From: Hungateiclostridiaceae bacterium UBA3922
Lineage (GTDB): Bacteria > Bacillota > Clostridia > Acetivibrionales > DTU013
Length of the DNA stretch: 31,027 nt
Direction: 5' to 3'
Assembly: GCA_002386045.1 (NCBI GenBank)
Contig: DGEQ01000021.1
Location: 2,866-33,892 of the forward strand
The first letter of the stretch is position 1; every line of letters begins with the position of its first letter. Shown here one piece after another: positions 15,971-23,310 of the stretch. The position numbers were made by a program, and so were the translations under genes. The notes under the pieces are model-generated. The model had not been told where the DNA came from. It searched no databases and saw nothing but the letters and a program-made list of their open reading frames with translations.

Positions 15971-16024
15971 ATAAGGGGTCAGGCAGCAGCTTTCATGCTG
16001 ATGCAGGATCCCTTATTTATTTTG
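15971..16024 (+). terminator. Terminator after ferredoxin
   Basis: ATAAGGG (15971-15977) pairs with CCCTTAT (16010-16016), enclosing an inner GCAGC/GCTG hairpin, followed by TTATTTTG. It lies 13 bases after the stop codon. Confidence 0.65.
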
Positions 16025-16092
16025 TTCCGGAAAACTTCTTTATCTACAGTGCTGCAGGCGTGGAAGCCTGCCGTATATAAAGGGTGGATCCG

Positions 16093-16851
16093 TTGGATAT
16101 CACGATAATGGGAAACGAGCGGATAGATGACCTGCAATACAGGGGTCTCAGGCTGATACAGAAAACGGACGGTTTCTGTTTTGGCATCGATGCCGTGCTG
16201 CTCTCGTATTTTGCACAGGTGCCGAAAAACGCCTCTGTGATCGACCTCGGCACGGGAACTGGGATAATCGCGGTGCTTGTGGCTGCAAAAAAGGGACCTG
16301 CCAGGGTGGTCGGGCTGGAAATACAGGCCGATATGGCCGAAATGGCGGCGCGCAGCGTTGCCCTCAACGGGCTGCAGGACAAGATAAGCATAGTCCGCGG
16401 GGATATAAAGGATGCCGTGCAGTTGTTCGGCCCCTCGAGCTTCGACGCGGTCGTGACCAATCCCCCTTACATGGAAAAGGGCGGAGGCCGGCTGAACCCT
16501 GAAGACAGCAAGGCGATATCGAGACACGAGATACTCTGCTCGCTCGAGGATGTGATCTCGGTATCTGCAAGGCTGCTGAAACACGGCGGGAAATTCTCGA
16601 TGGTCCACAGGCCGCACAGGTTGGCGGATATCATGTACAACATGCGCAAATACGGCATCGAGCCGAAGCTGATGAGGCTTGTCCATCCTTCACCGGGCAA
16701 AAGGCCGAACCTGGTCCTTATAAGCGGTACCAGGGGCGGCAGGGCCGAACTCAGGGTACAGGAACCATTGTACGTGTATGACAGCTCGGGGAGGTACACT
16801 AAGGAGATCGACGAGATATACGGCAGGGATGCCGAGGCGGACGATCGATGA
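16093..16851 (+). CDS. yabB: tRNA1(Val) adenine-N6 methyltransferase-like protein (YabB)
   Basis: This class I SAM-dependent methyltransferase has about 252 residues. The SAM-binding loop is VIDLGTGTGII and the N6-adenine motif is TNPPYMEKGGG, in the order seen in TrmN6/YfiC and YabB. TTG 16093 is preferred because AAGGGTGG lies just ahead; the GTG at 16084 falls inside that ribosome site. The next gene is rsmI, as in Bacillus apart from the missing yazA. The modified RNA base is inferred from the family, not read. Confidence 0.88.
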   Translation: MDITIMGNERIDDLQYRGLRLIQKTDGFCFGIDAVLLSYFAQVPKNASVIDLGTGTGIIAVLVAAKKGPARVVGLEIQADMAEMAARSVALNGLQDKISIVRGDIKDAVQLFGPSSFDAVVTNPPYMEKGGGRLNPEDSKAISRHEILCSLEDVISVSARLLKHGGKFSMVHRPHRLADIMYNMRKYGIEPKLMRLVHPSPGKRPNLVLISGTRGGRAELRVQEPLYVYDSSGRYTKEIDEIYGRDAEADDR

Positions 16852-16935
16852 CAGGGACGGGCGCGGACCGTACGCCTGATTTTGAAAATAACTGCCGGGG
16901 CGCCTGGCGCGGTCCCCGGCCGAAAGGCAGATAAG

Positions 16936-17793
16936 ATGGCTGGAAAGGCAGAAACGACCGGGACACTCTATCTGGTGTCAACACCCATAGGAAATCTTGA
17001 AGATATAACGCTGCGGGCCCTCAGGGTACTGAAAGAGGCCGACATCATCGCTGCGGAGGATACGCGGCAGACCCTGAAACTGCTCAACCATTTCGGAATA
17101 AAAAATACGCTCGTAAGCTACTACGAGCACAACAGGGCCGAGAAGGGGGATTACCTGGTCGGCCGGCTTCTTGAGGGCAAGGATGTGGCGCTGGTGTCCG
17201 ATGCGGGGACTCCCGGCATTTCCGATCCCGGCGAGGATCTCGTCAGGCTTGCCGTAAGCAGGGGGATACCTGTAACGGTGATACCGGGACCTTCGGCGGT
17301 CATAGCCGGAGTCGTGCTGTCAGGATTTCCGGCAGGCAGGTTTGCCTTCGAAGGATTCCTGCCGGTGAACAGGCGGGCAAGGCGCGAGAGGCTCTCGGCC
17401 ATCAGCAGGGATACCCGGACACTGGTGTTCTACGAAGCGCCTCACAAGCTCCTGCAAACACTGAAAGACCTGAGGGATGCGCTTGGCAACAGGAGGGCCG
17501 CAATAGCGAGGGAACTGACCAAGAAATTCGAGGAGGTCTGGCGCACCACGCTCGACGAAGCCGTGGCCAGGTATGAGAATGAACCTCCGAAAGGCGAATT
17601 CGTGATCATCCTGGAGGGCGCGGACGAGCGCGGACTCCGGGAGGATGAGATAAAATGCTGGGAAGGCATCAGTATACAGGATCATGTCCGGATGTACCTG
17701 GACAGCGGCCTCGACAGGAAAGAAGCCATGAAAAAGGTGGCGGATGACCGGGGGATAAGCAAAAGGGACGTATATAAAAGCCTCATTGAATAA
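16936..17793 (+). CDS. rsmI: 16S rRNA (cytidine1402-2'-O)-methyltransferase
   Basis: RsmI 2'-O-methylates C1402 in the ribosomal P site. From ATG 16936 (AAAGG upstream) the protein has 285 residues, the family norm; an upstream TTG at 16882 lacks a ribosome site. Visible are STPIGNLEDIT, AEDTR, SDAGTPGISDPG, and PGPSAV of the tetrapyrrole-methylase fold, and the C-terminal helical RsmI domain (LDRKEAMKKVADDRGISKRDVYK). Confidence 0.95.
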   Translation: MAGKAETTGTLYLVSTPIGNLEDITLRALRVLKEADIIAAEDTRQTLKLLNHFGIKNTLVSYYEHNRAEKGDYLVGRLLEGKDVALVSDAGTPGISDPGEDLVRLAVSRGIPVTVIPGPSAVIAGVVLSGFPAGRFAFEGFLPVNRRARRERLSAISRDTRTLVFYEAPHKLLQTLKDLRDALGNRRAAIARELTKKFEEVWRTTLDEAVARYENEPPKGEFVIILEGADERGLREDEIKCWEGISIQDHVRMYLDSGLDRKEAMKKVADDRGISKRDVYKSLIE

Positions 17794-17795
17794 AT

Positions 17796-17822
17796 AAAAC
17801 CCGACTTCAGAAGCCGGGCTTT
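17796..17822. terminator. Terminator between rsmI and abrB
   Basis: AAAACCCG and CGGGCTTT flank a CTT/AAG inner stem with two mismatches. The hairpin lies just after the rsmI stop and downstream of convergent abrB, with T residues on both sides, and can serve both. Confidence 0.75.
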
Positions 17823-17882
17823 ACATGTACCTGGATGCCGGGTTTTCCGTCATCTTTCCGGTCGACCGTTATTCCGGTCACA

Positions 17883-18125
17883 TCAGCCTTTCCTGAGTTC
17901 CTTCATGCAGTTCGGGCAGATGTTCTTGCCTTTGTACGTGGTGACGTCTTTGGCATCGCCGCAGAAAATACATGCCGGTTCATATTTCTTGAGTATGATC
18001 GTGTTGCCATCGACATATATTTCAAGTGCGTCCTTTTCGGCAATGTCAAGTGTTCTCCTCAGTTCTATCGGGAGCACGACCCTGCCAAGTTCGTCGACTT
18101 TTCTTACTATTCCTGTAGATTTCAT
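17883..18125 (-). CDS. abrB: AbrB-family transition-state regulator
   Basis: The 80-residue protein starts at ATG 18125 after AGGAGGAATCAGT; a longer frame to 18182 would run through the -10 box. The N-terminal swapped-hairpin DNA-binding domain is clear (STGIVRKVDELGRVVLPIELRR). The C-terminal part has CIFCG and CPNC pairs, a zinc-finger-like form common in clostridial AbrB. AbrB proteins repress post-exponential genes including sporulation functions. The position after rsmI on the opposite strand is conserved with B. subtilis. Confidence 0.94.
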   Translation of the reverse strand: MKSTGIVRKVDELGRVVLPIELRRTLDIAEKDALEIYVDGNTIILKKYEPACIFCGDAKDVTTYKGKNICPNCMKELRKG

Positions 18126-18172
18126 ACTGATTCCTCCTCTACTAACATTATTCGACATTCTTTTATGAAAAT

Positions 18173-18201
18173 ATACTAACATAAATTCCGGTTTGCGTCA
18201 A
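18173..18201 (-). promoter_or_regulatory. Promoter of abrB with a repeated ATGTTAGTA element
   Basis: On the minus strand TTGACG (18196-18201), 17 bases, then TAGTAT (18173-18178) with a TGT extended -10. The nonamer ATGTTAGTA covers this -10 (18174-18182) and recurs exactly 34 bases downstream next to the ribosome site (18140-18148). It may be an autoregulatory site. Confidence 0.8.
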
Positions 18202-18486
18202 CAATTAATTTATATATATTCAAAAAAATGTTATGGAAAATTTAGTGAAAACTATTCGCGGCAATCGGCCAAATGCCGGAAATAAAGCGGGTTTGAGATC
18301 TGTCAATTTTTCCCGGGGCGGAAAAACGCCTTTTCCGGCATAATTCGGGACCTGCAGATTTACTGGAAATCGTGTCGGGCAATATTGCACGAAATTCGAC
18401 AAAAGACGAGCCCTGACCGGCCACTCTCCAGGAAAGAACGGGATCATGGCAGGCTGCATGTAATTTTTAGAAACGGTTCCCAATAT

Positions 18487-18532
18487 AAATAACTGATCGG
18501 TTTTATCGCAGGCAGACCAGTTATTTTTATTT
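18487..18532 (+). terminator. Terminator-like hairpin upstream of spmA
   Basis: A perfect 9-bp stem (18487-18495 with 18518-18526) around a 22-base loop, followed by TTATTT. With no gene before it on this strand, it may instead be part of a leader or an attenuator. Confidence 0.4.
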
Positions 18533-18585
18533 CCATATCCTGTGCCGGGTATTTGAGCATACCCGGGCATGCGAGGTGGCGGAAT

Positions 18586-19212
18586 GTGAATTATATATGG
18601 GCGGGACTGCTGGCCGTCGGGTTCCTGGCCGGCATTTTGAACGGCAGGATCGACGAGGTCACCAAAGCAGCTTTCAGTTCGGCAGGCAAGGCAGTGGAAC
18701 TGGGCATAGGACTGCTCGGGATCGTGTGCCTCTGGTCCGGGCTGATGAAAATAATGGAAAAAAGCGGCGTGACAAACTTTATCGCGAGAGCTGCGAAGTT
18801 CATCCTCAGGCCTGTTTTCCCGGATCTTGAAGGCAATGATAAGGCCATGGGCGCCATCGTCATGAACCTGTCGGCCAATTTCCTCGGTCTGGGCAATGCG
18901 GCGACGCCTTTCGGGATAAAGGCCATGGAGGAACTGCAGAAACTGAACAGGAAAAAGGATACTGCCACTGATGCGATGTGCATGTTCCTTGTACTCAATA
19001 CATCAGCGCTGCAGCTTATCCCGACATCCGTGATAGCGTTGAGGAGCGAGGCCGGCTCTGCAGCCCCGGCGGAAATCATACCCTGCATATGGACAGCGTC
19101 GCTATGCGCCGCTATTGCAGGGATACTTGCGGCAAGGGTGCTGATGCAGGTGTGGCAAGGCGGACAGGTCAGCCTCGGGAGCAGGGAGAGGGGCAGGCTG
19201 ATGAAAACGTGA
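18586..19212 (+). CDS. spmA: Spore maturation protein A
   Basis: The 208-residue membrane protein starts at GTG 18586 after GAGGTGG. It aligns well with SpmA: an N-terminal membrane segment (NYIWAGLLAVGFLAG), LWSGLMKIMEKSG, then MNLSANFLGLGNAATPFGIKAMEEL and LNTSALQLIPTSVIALR. These are the gate-like motifs of the nucleoside-recognition family. SpmA and SpmB are needed for full core dehydration of spores. In B. subtilis they follow dacB, which is absent here. The end overlaps spmB by four bases. Confidence 0.95.
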   Translation: MNYIWAGLLAVGFLAGILNGRIDEVTKAAFSSAGKAVELGIGLLGIVCLWSGLMKIMEKSGVTNFIARAAKFILRPVFPDLEGNDKAMGAIVMNLSANFLGLGNAATPFGIKAMEELQKLNRKKDTATDAMCMFLVLNTSALQLIPTSVIALRSEAGSAAPAEIIPCIWTASLCAAIAGILAARVLMQVWQGGQVSLGSRERGRLMKT

Positions 19213-19748
19213 AATATCCGCTCTTTACCGCCATATCCGTTTACGTTCTCCCGCTGGCTGTCCTGGCCATACTCGGCGTGGGCCTGGCGCGGAAGGTAAG
19301 GATATTCGAAGCATTTACAGAGGGCGCAGCCGAAGGGATCTCGACCGTTACCAGGATATTGCCGTCACTGGTCGGTATCCTCACGGCCATCGGCGTCTTC
19401 AGGGCGTCAGGAGCGCTGGATGCCCTTGTCGGGCTGCTGGCGCCCGCATTCAGATCACTGGGCATACCGGCGGAAGCCATCCCGCTCGTTTTGATGAGGC
19501 CGGTTTCAGGCAGCGCATCGCTGGCAATAGTCGCCGATATGCTCAGGGAATACGGTCCGGATTCATACGTCGGAAGAGTAGCCTGTACGATGCTTGGCTC
19601 CACCGAGACTGTTTTTTATACGCTTGCCGTTTACTACGGCTCTGTCGGCATCAGGAATATCAGGTACACGCTGGCGGCGGCGCTGATCGCCGACGTTGCC
19701 GGAGCTGTCGCATCAGCTCTCATATGCGCCCTTGTATTTGGCAGGTAA
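19209..19748 (+). CDS. spmB: Spore maturation protein B
   Basis: The 179-residue membrane protein starts at GTG 19209, which overlaps the spmA stop (GTGA). B. subtilis SpmB is of the same size. Conserved text includes ILPSLVGILTAIGVFRASGALD, VLMRPVSGSASL and MLGSTETVFYTLAVYYGSVGI. It has several hydrophobic helices. It acts with SpmA in spore heat resistance and dehydration. No terminator was seen directly after it. Confidence 0.95.
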   Translation: MKYPLFTAISVYVLPLAVLAILGVGLARKVRIFEAFTEGAAEGISTVTRILPSLVGILTAIGVFRASGALDALVGLLAPAFRSLGIPAEAIPLVLMRPVSGSASLAIVADMLREYGPDSYVGRVACTMLGSTETVFYTLAVYYGSVGIRNIRYTLAAALIADVAGAVASALICALVFGR

Positions 19749-19772
19749 GAGACCAGGAAGCTGCCCGCCGTA

Positions 19773-19857
19773 AAGGACTGTCCCGCTTTAAGTGAAGAAC
19801 TGTCCCCCTGGAAAGGAATGCTCCCCGGGGAAGAAGTGTCCCTGTGGCAAGAAAGCT
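19773..19857 (+). repeat. Degenerate 18-bp tandem repeat
   Basis: Three contiguous 18-base units (19795-19812, 19813-19830, 19831-19848), each AAG-rAn-TGy-yCC-based, with partial copies on both sides (19773-19784 and from 19849). Read in the plus frame from GTG 19792 the units give KNCPPG, KECSPG, KKCPCG. They lie between the convergent spmB and YtpB-like genes. No ribosome site precedes the GTG, so translation is doubtful. Confidence 0.6.
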
Positions 19858-19889
19858 GAAGAAGCGCTCCTCCCTGGGAAACCGCTCCT

Positions 19890-20999
19890 CTACAGGAGGC
19901 GCAGCATGCGCAGGACCAGACCGGCAGTGCGGTATGGCCGGAGCGATGTTTTCCGCAATATGTTCGACGTGGTGAGCCGCAGCATGCCGAAACCTGCTTC
20001 GGGATGTGACAGGTATAGCCCGGCGGCGGCTTTCGTGATGAGCATGTACAGGCTGCTGTCCCTGAGCTTTCGGCATGCTGCCGTGGTTTTATCTGCAAAA
20101 AAGACGAGCCTTTCTTCGCATTCCCTGAGGTTCCTGTAAAACGAGGAAAAATTGAGTTCCCCGCCGCCTGGGGAAGTCCTCAGGCTTATCATCGAATCGA
20201 GCATCGAGCAGAGGCCGCAGAACCAGGGGAAGCAGAACTCGTCCAGGAGGCGGACCTCTTCTTCTGTGAGGTCCGGAACGGACGCCGCCGCATACATCGC
20301 GGCGATCCCGAGGAAGGTATCGGCTGCGGCGCAGAATTCCCAGCAGGAAATGTCGCAGTAGCGCTTCAGGTAACCACTGCTCCACGTTTTCAGCAGGTCG
20401 GTGCTGATCACGGGAGGATAGTGCCTGTATGCCTGCAGGTCTATATACATCTGCATATACTTCTTTATTTTTCCCGAAACATGCCTGTACGAGGGAAGTA
20501 CGGCCAGTTTCAGCCTGCATCGTTCCGTATGGCACGCAAGCGGCGTCCGGCCCGATGCAGGGACTGCCTGCCTTTTTGCATCAGCGCAATATGCGCCGCA
20601 GGCGAAGTTCCCCGAAGGGTCGACCGGCGGGAGGTCCCTCGAAGGATCCACTGCCGCGGAAAGGCAGCCCAGGAGGTCACGGATCTCCTTCTCGTCCCTT
20701 ATGTCCTTTTTTTTTCTGTACATTCCGAGGGTTTCGGCAACGGAATGCAATGAGATCATGAATGATAAAATGTCGCCCCGATCGACGCCGGGACACATCG
20801 AGAACAGGAAACAGCATGCCTGGCCGGCGGGGAACCTGCCCGACCCAAGGTCTTCTTCGGTTTCGCCCTTGCCGGAGACGGAAACAGGAACGCACCGCCT
20901 CAGCTCTTCCAGGGCGAGGCTGCGCTGCCTGTACGCTTCCGGCAGTACCCTGCCTGCGAATCCTGCGTAAAACGCCGCTGCTTCGGTCAGTTTCCCCAT
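19890..20999 (-). CDS. ytpB: YtpB-like (DUF2600) terpene synthase homologue without Asp-rich motifs
   Basis: The 369-residue protein starts at ATG 20999 after AGGGAG. Its second half follows B. subtilis YtpB, tetraprenyl-beta-curcumene synthase, well: MYIDLQAYRHYP, ISCWEFCAAADTFLGIAAMYA, FPWFCGLCSMLDSMI, GGGELNFSSFYRN and AAAGLYLS. YtpB makes C35 sesquarterpenes associated with spores. Both metal-binding motifs are altered, however: DYLDNLCD reads ETLGMYRK (89-96), and DYFIDQEED reads DSMISLRTS (268-276). A Cys-containing insertion lies at about 132-165. Loss of Mg-diphosphate catalysis is inferred. It sits next to spmAB on the opposite strand, suggesting a sporulation link. The family call rests on motif order and is fairly strong; the function is open. 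Confidence 0.78.
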   Translation of the reverse strand: MGKLTEAAAFYAGFAGRVLPEAYRQRSLALEELRRCVPVSVSGKGETEEDLGSGRFPAGQACCFLFSMCPGVDRGDILSFMISLHSVAETLGMYRKKKDIRDEKEIRDLLGCLSAAVDPSRDLPPVDPSGNFACGAYCADAKRQAVPASGRTPLACHTERCRLKLAVLPSYRHVSGKIKKYMQMYIDLQAYRHYPPVISTDLLKTWSSGYLKRYCDISCWEFCAAADTFLGIAAMYAAASVPDLTEEEVRLLDEFCFPWFCGLCSMLDSMISLRTSPGGGELNFSSFYRNLRECEERLVFFADKTTAACRKLRDSSLYMLITKAAAGLYLSHPEAGFGMLRLTTSNILRKTSLRPYRTAGLVLRMLRLL

Positions 21000-21077
21000 T
21001 GGTCCGGCTCCCTTCACCGATCTGTTAAGATTTTATTTTCCGCGCCGGTGATATATTCCGCCGGTGCCAAATATCAC

Positions 21078-21106
21078 TTGAAAAATGCATGTCCAAAAGG
21101 TATATT
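21078..21106 (+). promoter_or_regulatory. Sigma-A promoter of metG
   Basis: TTGAAA (21078-21083), exactly 17 bases, TATATT (21101-21106). A further TATAAT at 21138-21143 lacks a -35 partner. The leader of under 80 bases is too short for a T-box. Confidence 0.75.
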
Positions 21107-21190
21107 AGAATAAAGTCTGAAATGGTCAAAGGCTGGTTATAATAGATATCCCACGGGACGGCCGGCCAAAAGCGATATGGAGGATATACG

Positions 21191-23158
21191 ATGGAAAGAA
21201 AGACTTTTTACATCACAACACCTATATATTACCCGAGCGACAGGCTGCACATAGGGCATTCATATACGACCGTTGCGGCGGACGCGATCGCAAGGTACAA
21301 GAGGCTCCGGGGCTATGACGTGATGTTCCTGACCGGGACGGACGAGCACGGGCAGAAGATACAGCGCAAAGCTGAGGAGAAGGGCGTATCTCCGAAGCAG
21401 TATGTGGACGAGATAGTAGCCGGCATAAAAGAACTCTGGAAGCTGATGAAGATCACCAACGACAGGTTCATAAGGACGACAGACAGGGAGCACGAGATCA
21501 CCGTCCAGAAGATATTCAAAAAGCTCTATGACCAGGGAGACATTTACAAAAGCGAATATGAGGGCTGGTACTGTACGCCCTGCGAATCCTTCTGGACCCA
21601 AACGCAGCTTAAGGACGGCAAGTGTCCCGATTGCGGCAGGGAAGTCGAGCTCACGAAGGAAGAGAGCTATTTCTTCAGGCTGTCGAAGTACCAGGACAGG
21701 CTGATAAAGCACATAGAAGAAAATCCAGAGTTCATCCAGCCCGTTTCGAGGCGGAACGAGATGCTCAACAATTTCCTGCGGCCGGGACTGGAAGACCTCT
21801 GCGTTTCGAGGACCACGTTCGACTGGGGGATCCCGGTGACTTTTGACGACAAGCACGTGGTATACGTGTGGATCGATGCGCTGTCAAACTACATAACGGC
21901 GCTGGGGTACCTTTCGGATGACGATTCAGCTTACCGCAGGTACTGGCCTGCGGATGTCCACCTGGTGGGCAAGGAGATAGTCAGGTTCCACACGATCATC
22001 TGGCCAGCGATGCTGATGGCCCTCGGCGAGCCGCTGCCGAAGCAGGTGTTCGGCCATGGCTGGCTGCTGCTGGAAGGCGGCAAGATGTCAAAATCGAAGG
22101 GGAACGTGGTGGATCCTGTCATACTGATCAACAAGTACGGCCTTGACCCGATAAGGTATTTCCTCCTCAGGGAAGTCCCCTTCGGTTCGGACGGTGTGTT
22201 CTCCAACGAGGCGCTGATCCAGAGGATCAACTCCGACCTGGCCAATGACCTGGGCAACCTCCTCAACAGGACTGTTGCCATGATCGACAAGTACTTCGGG
22301 GGCACCATACCGGAACATAGGCAGGAGGGAGATTTCGACGGCGATCTCAGGGATACTTTCGCGAAACTTCCGGCCACGGTGGAGGAGCTCATGGACAGGT
22401 TCCAGTTCAGCACCGCGCTGGCCGAAATCTGGAAGGCCATATCGAGGGCGAACAAGTACATCGATGAGACGATGCCCTGGGTGCTGGCAAAATCCGAAGA
22501 AAACAGGCCTCGCCTTGCTGCCGTGATGTACAACCTGGCAGAGAGCCTGAGGATCGTGTCGATACTCATACAGCCGTTCATGCCGGAGACGCCGCCGAAG
22601 ATGTGGGAACAGCTCGGCATCGTGCCGGACAGCGGGGCTGTATCATGGGACAGTGCCAGGAAGTGGGGCGGCTATCCCGCCGGAGCGGCAGTCAGGAAAG
22701 GCGAGGCGCTTTTCCCGAGGATCGACATAAAAAAGGAACTTGAGGAGCTTGAAGCGATTTCGGCAAAAGGCAAAGAAAGCCCGGCAGACGGCGGGGCAGC
22801 CGGGACCGGTGATCAGAAGGCAGGCGAAACAGGCGGTTTGATAACAATAGAAGATTTTGCGAAACTGGACCTCAGGGTGGCAAAGGTACTCGAGGCTGAA
22901 AAAATCGAAGGCTCCGACAAACTGCTGAAGCTCAGGCTCGAAGTCGGCAGTGAAACCAGGCAGGTAGTGTCGGGGATCGCGAAATATTATTCGCCTGAAA
23001 GCCTCATCGGCAAATCGGTCATACTGGTGGCCAACCTCAAACCTGCAAAATTGAGGGGAGTGGAATCACAGGGTATGATCCTGGCTGCTTCGAATGACAC
23101 CGGCCTGGTCATCGCCACGCTTGACGGCGAGATAAGCAGCGGCTCCAGGGTCACCTGA
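21191..23158 (+). CDS. metG: Methionyl-tRNA synthetase
   Basis: The 655-residue class I synthetase has HIGH at 21-24, a zinc knuckle region with CTPCESF and CPDCGRE (about 125-150), KMSKSKGN at 298-305, an anticodon-binding helical domain, and a C-terminal OB-fold tRNA-binding domain (about 555-655, IEDFAKLDLRVAKVLEAEKI). A Gly/Ala/Asp linker (about 533-550) joins the two. This is the long bacterial dimeric form, as in B. subtilis (664 residues). GGAGG lies about 7 bases before the ATG. Confidence 0.97.
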   Translation: MERKTFYITTPIYYPSDRLHIGHSYTTVAADAIARYKRLRGYDVMFLTGTDEHGQKIQRKAEEKGVSPKQYVDEIVAGIKELWKLMKITNDRFIRTTDREHEITVQKIFKKLYDQGDIYKSEYEGWYCTPCESFWTQTQLKDGKCPDCGREVELTKEESYFFRLSKYQDRLIKHIEENPEFIQPVSRRNEMLNNFLRPGLEDLCVSRTTFDWGIPVTFDDKHVVYVWIDALSNYITALGYLSDDDSAYRRYWPADVHLVGKEIVRFHTIIWPAMLMALGEPLPKQVFGHGWLLLEGGKMSKSKGNVVDPVILINKYGLDPIRYFLLREVPFGSDGVFSNEALIQRINSDLANDLGNLLNRTVAMIDKYFGGTIPEHRQEGDFDGDLRDTFAKLPATVEELMDRFQFSTALAEIWKAISRANKYIDETMPWVLAKSEENRPRLAAVMYNLAESLRIVSILIQPFMPETPPKMWEQLGIVPDSGAVSWDSARKWGGYPAGAAVRKGEALFPRIDIKKELEELEAISAKGKESPADGGAAGTGDQKAGETGGLITIEDFAKLDLRVAKVLEAEKIEGSDKLLKLRLEVGSETRQVVSGIAKYYSPESLIGKSVILVANLKPAKLRGVESQGMILAASNDTGLVIATLDGEISSGSRVT

Positions 23159-23246
23159 CCGGAACCCGGGTCGTTCCCGGCCCGCATGATGTCAGCTGCG
23201 GACAATGGCTCCGGGGATTTCCCGGATACTGCGGCAGCCCGCTTTG

Positions 23247-23275
23247 TTGCAGTGTCCGGGATAATAATATATAAT
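23247..23275 (+). promoter_or_regulatory. Sigma-A promoter of tatD
   Basis: TTGCAG (23247-23252), 17 bases, TATAAT (23270-23275), about 35 bases before the tatD start. Confidence 0.78.
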
Positions 23276-23310
23276 AAACACGAGTACCCGTGAGCTTATG
23301 AGAGGTAAAT

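Larger units (their letters stand above)
18126..18585. other. Divergent intergenic region between abrB and spmA
   Basis: The 460-base region holds the abrB promoter, then about 350 bases with no recognisable gene but several inverted repeats. ATGCCGGAAA (18273-18282) pairs with TTTCCGGCAT (18332-18341). Inside this lies GGCG-GAAAAA-CGCC followed by TTTT. AAATAACTG (18487-18495) pairs with CAGTTATTT (18518-18526), followed by TTATTT. CCGGGTAT pairs with ATACCCGG (18545-18566). No clear sigma-A promoter for spmA was found; a sporulation sigma factor is possible. Confidence 0.55.

Noticed and set aside
19720..20098. Minus-strand frames across the 18-bp repeats and the end of the YtpB-like gene
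   Set aside because: They overlap the YtpB-like gene in another frame and have no ribosome site; the repeated peptide text just mirrors the DNA repeat.
21018..21190. T-box riboswitch upstream of metG
   Set aside because: The leader from the predicted promoter is under 80 bases, with no terminator stem and no T-box core sequence.
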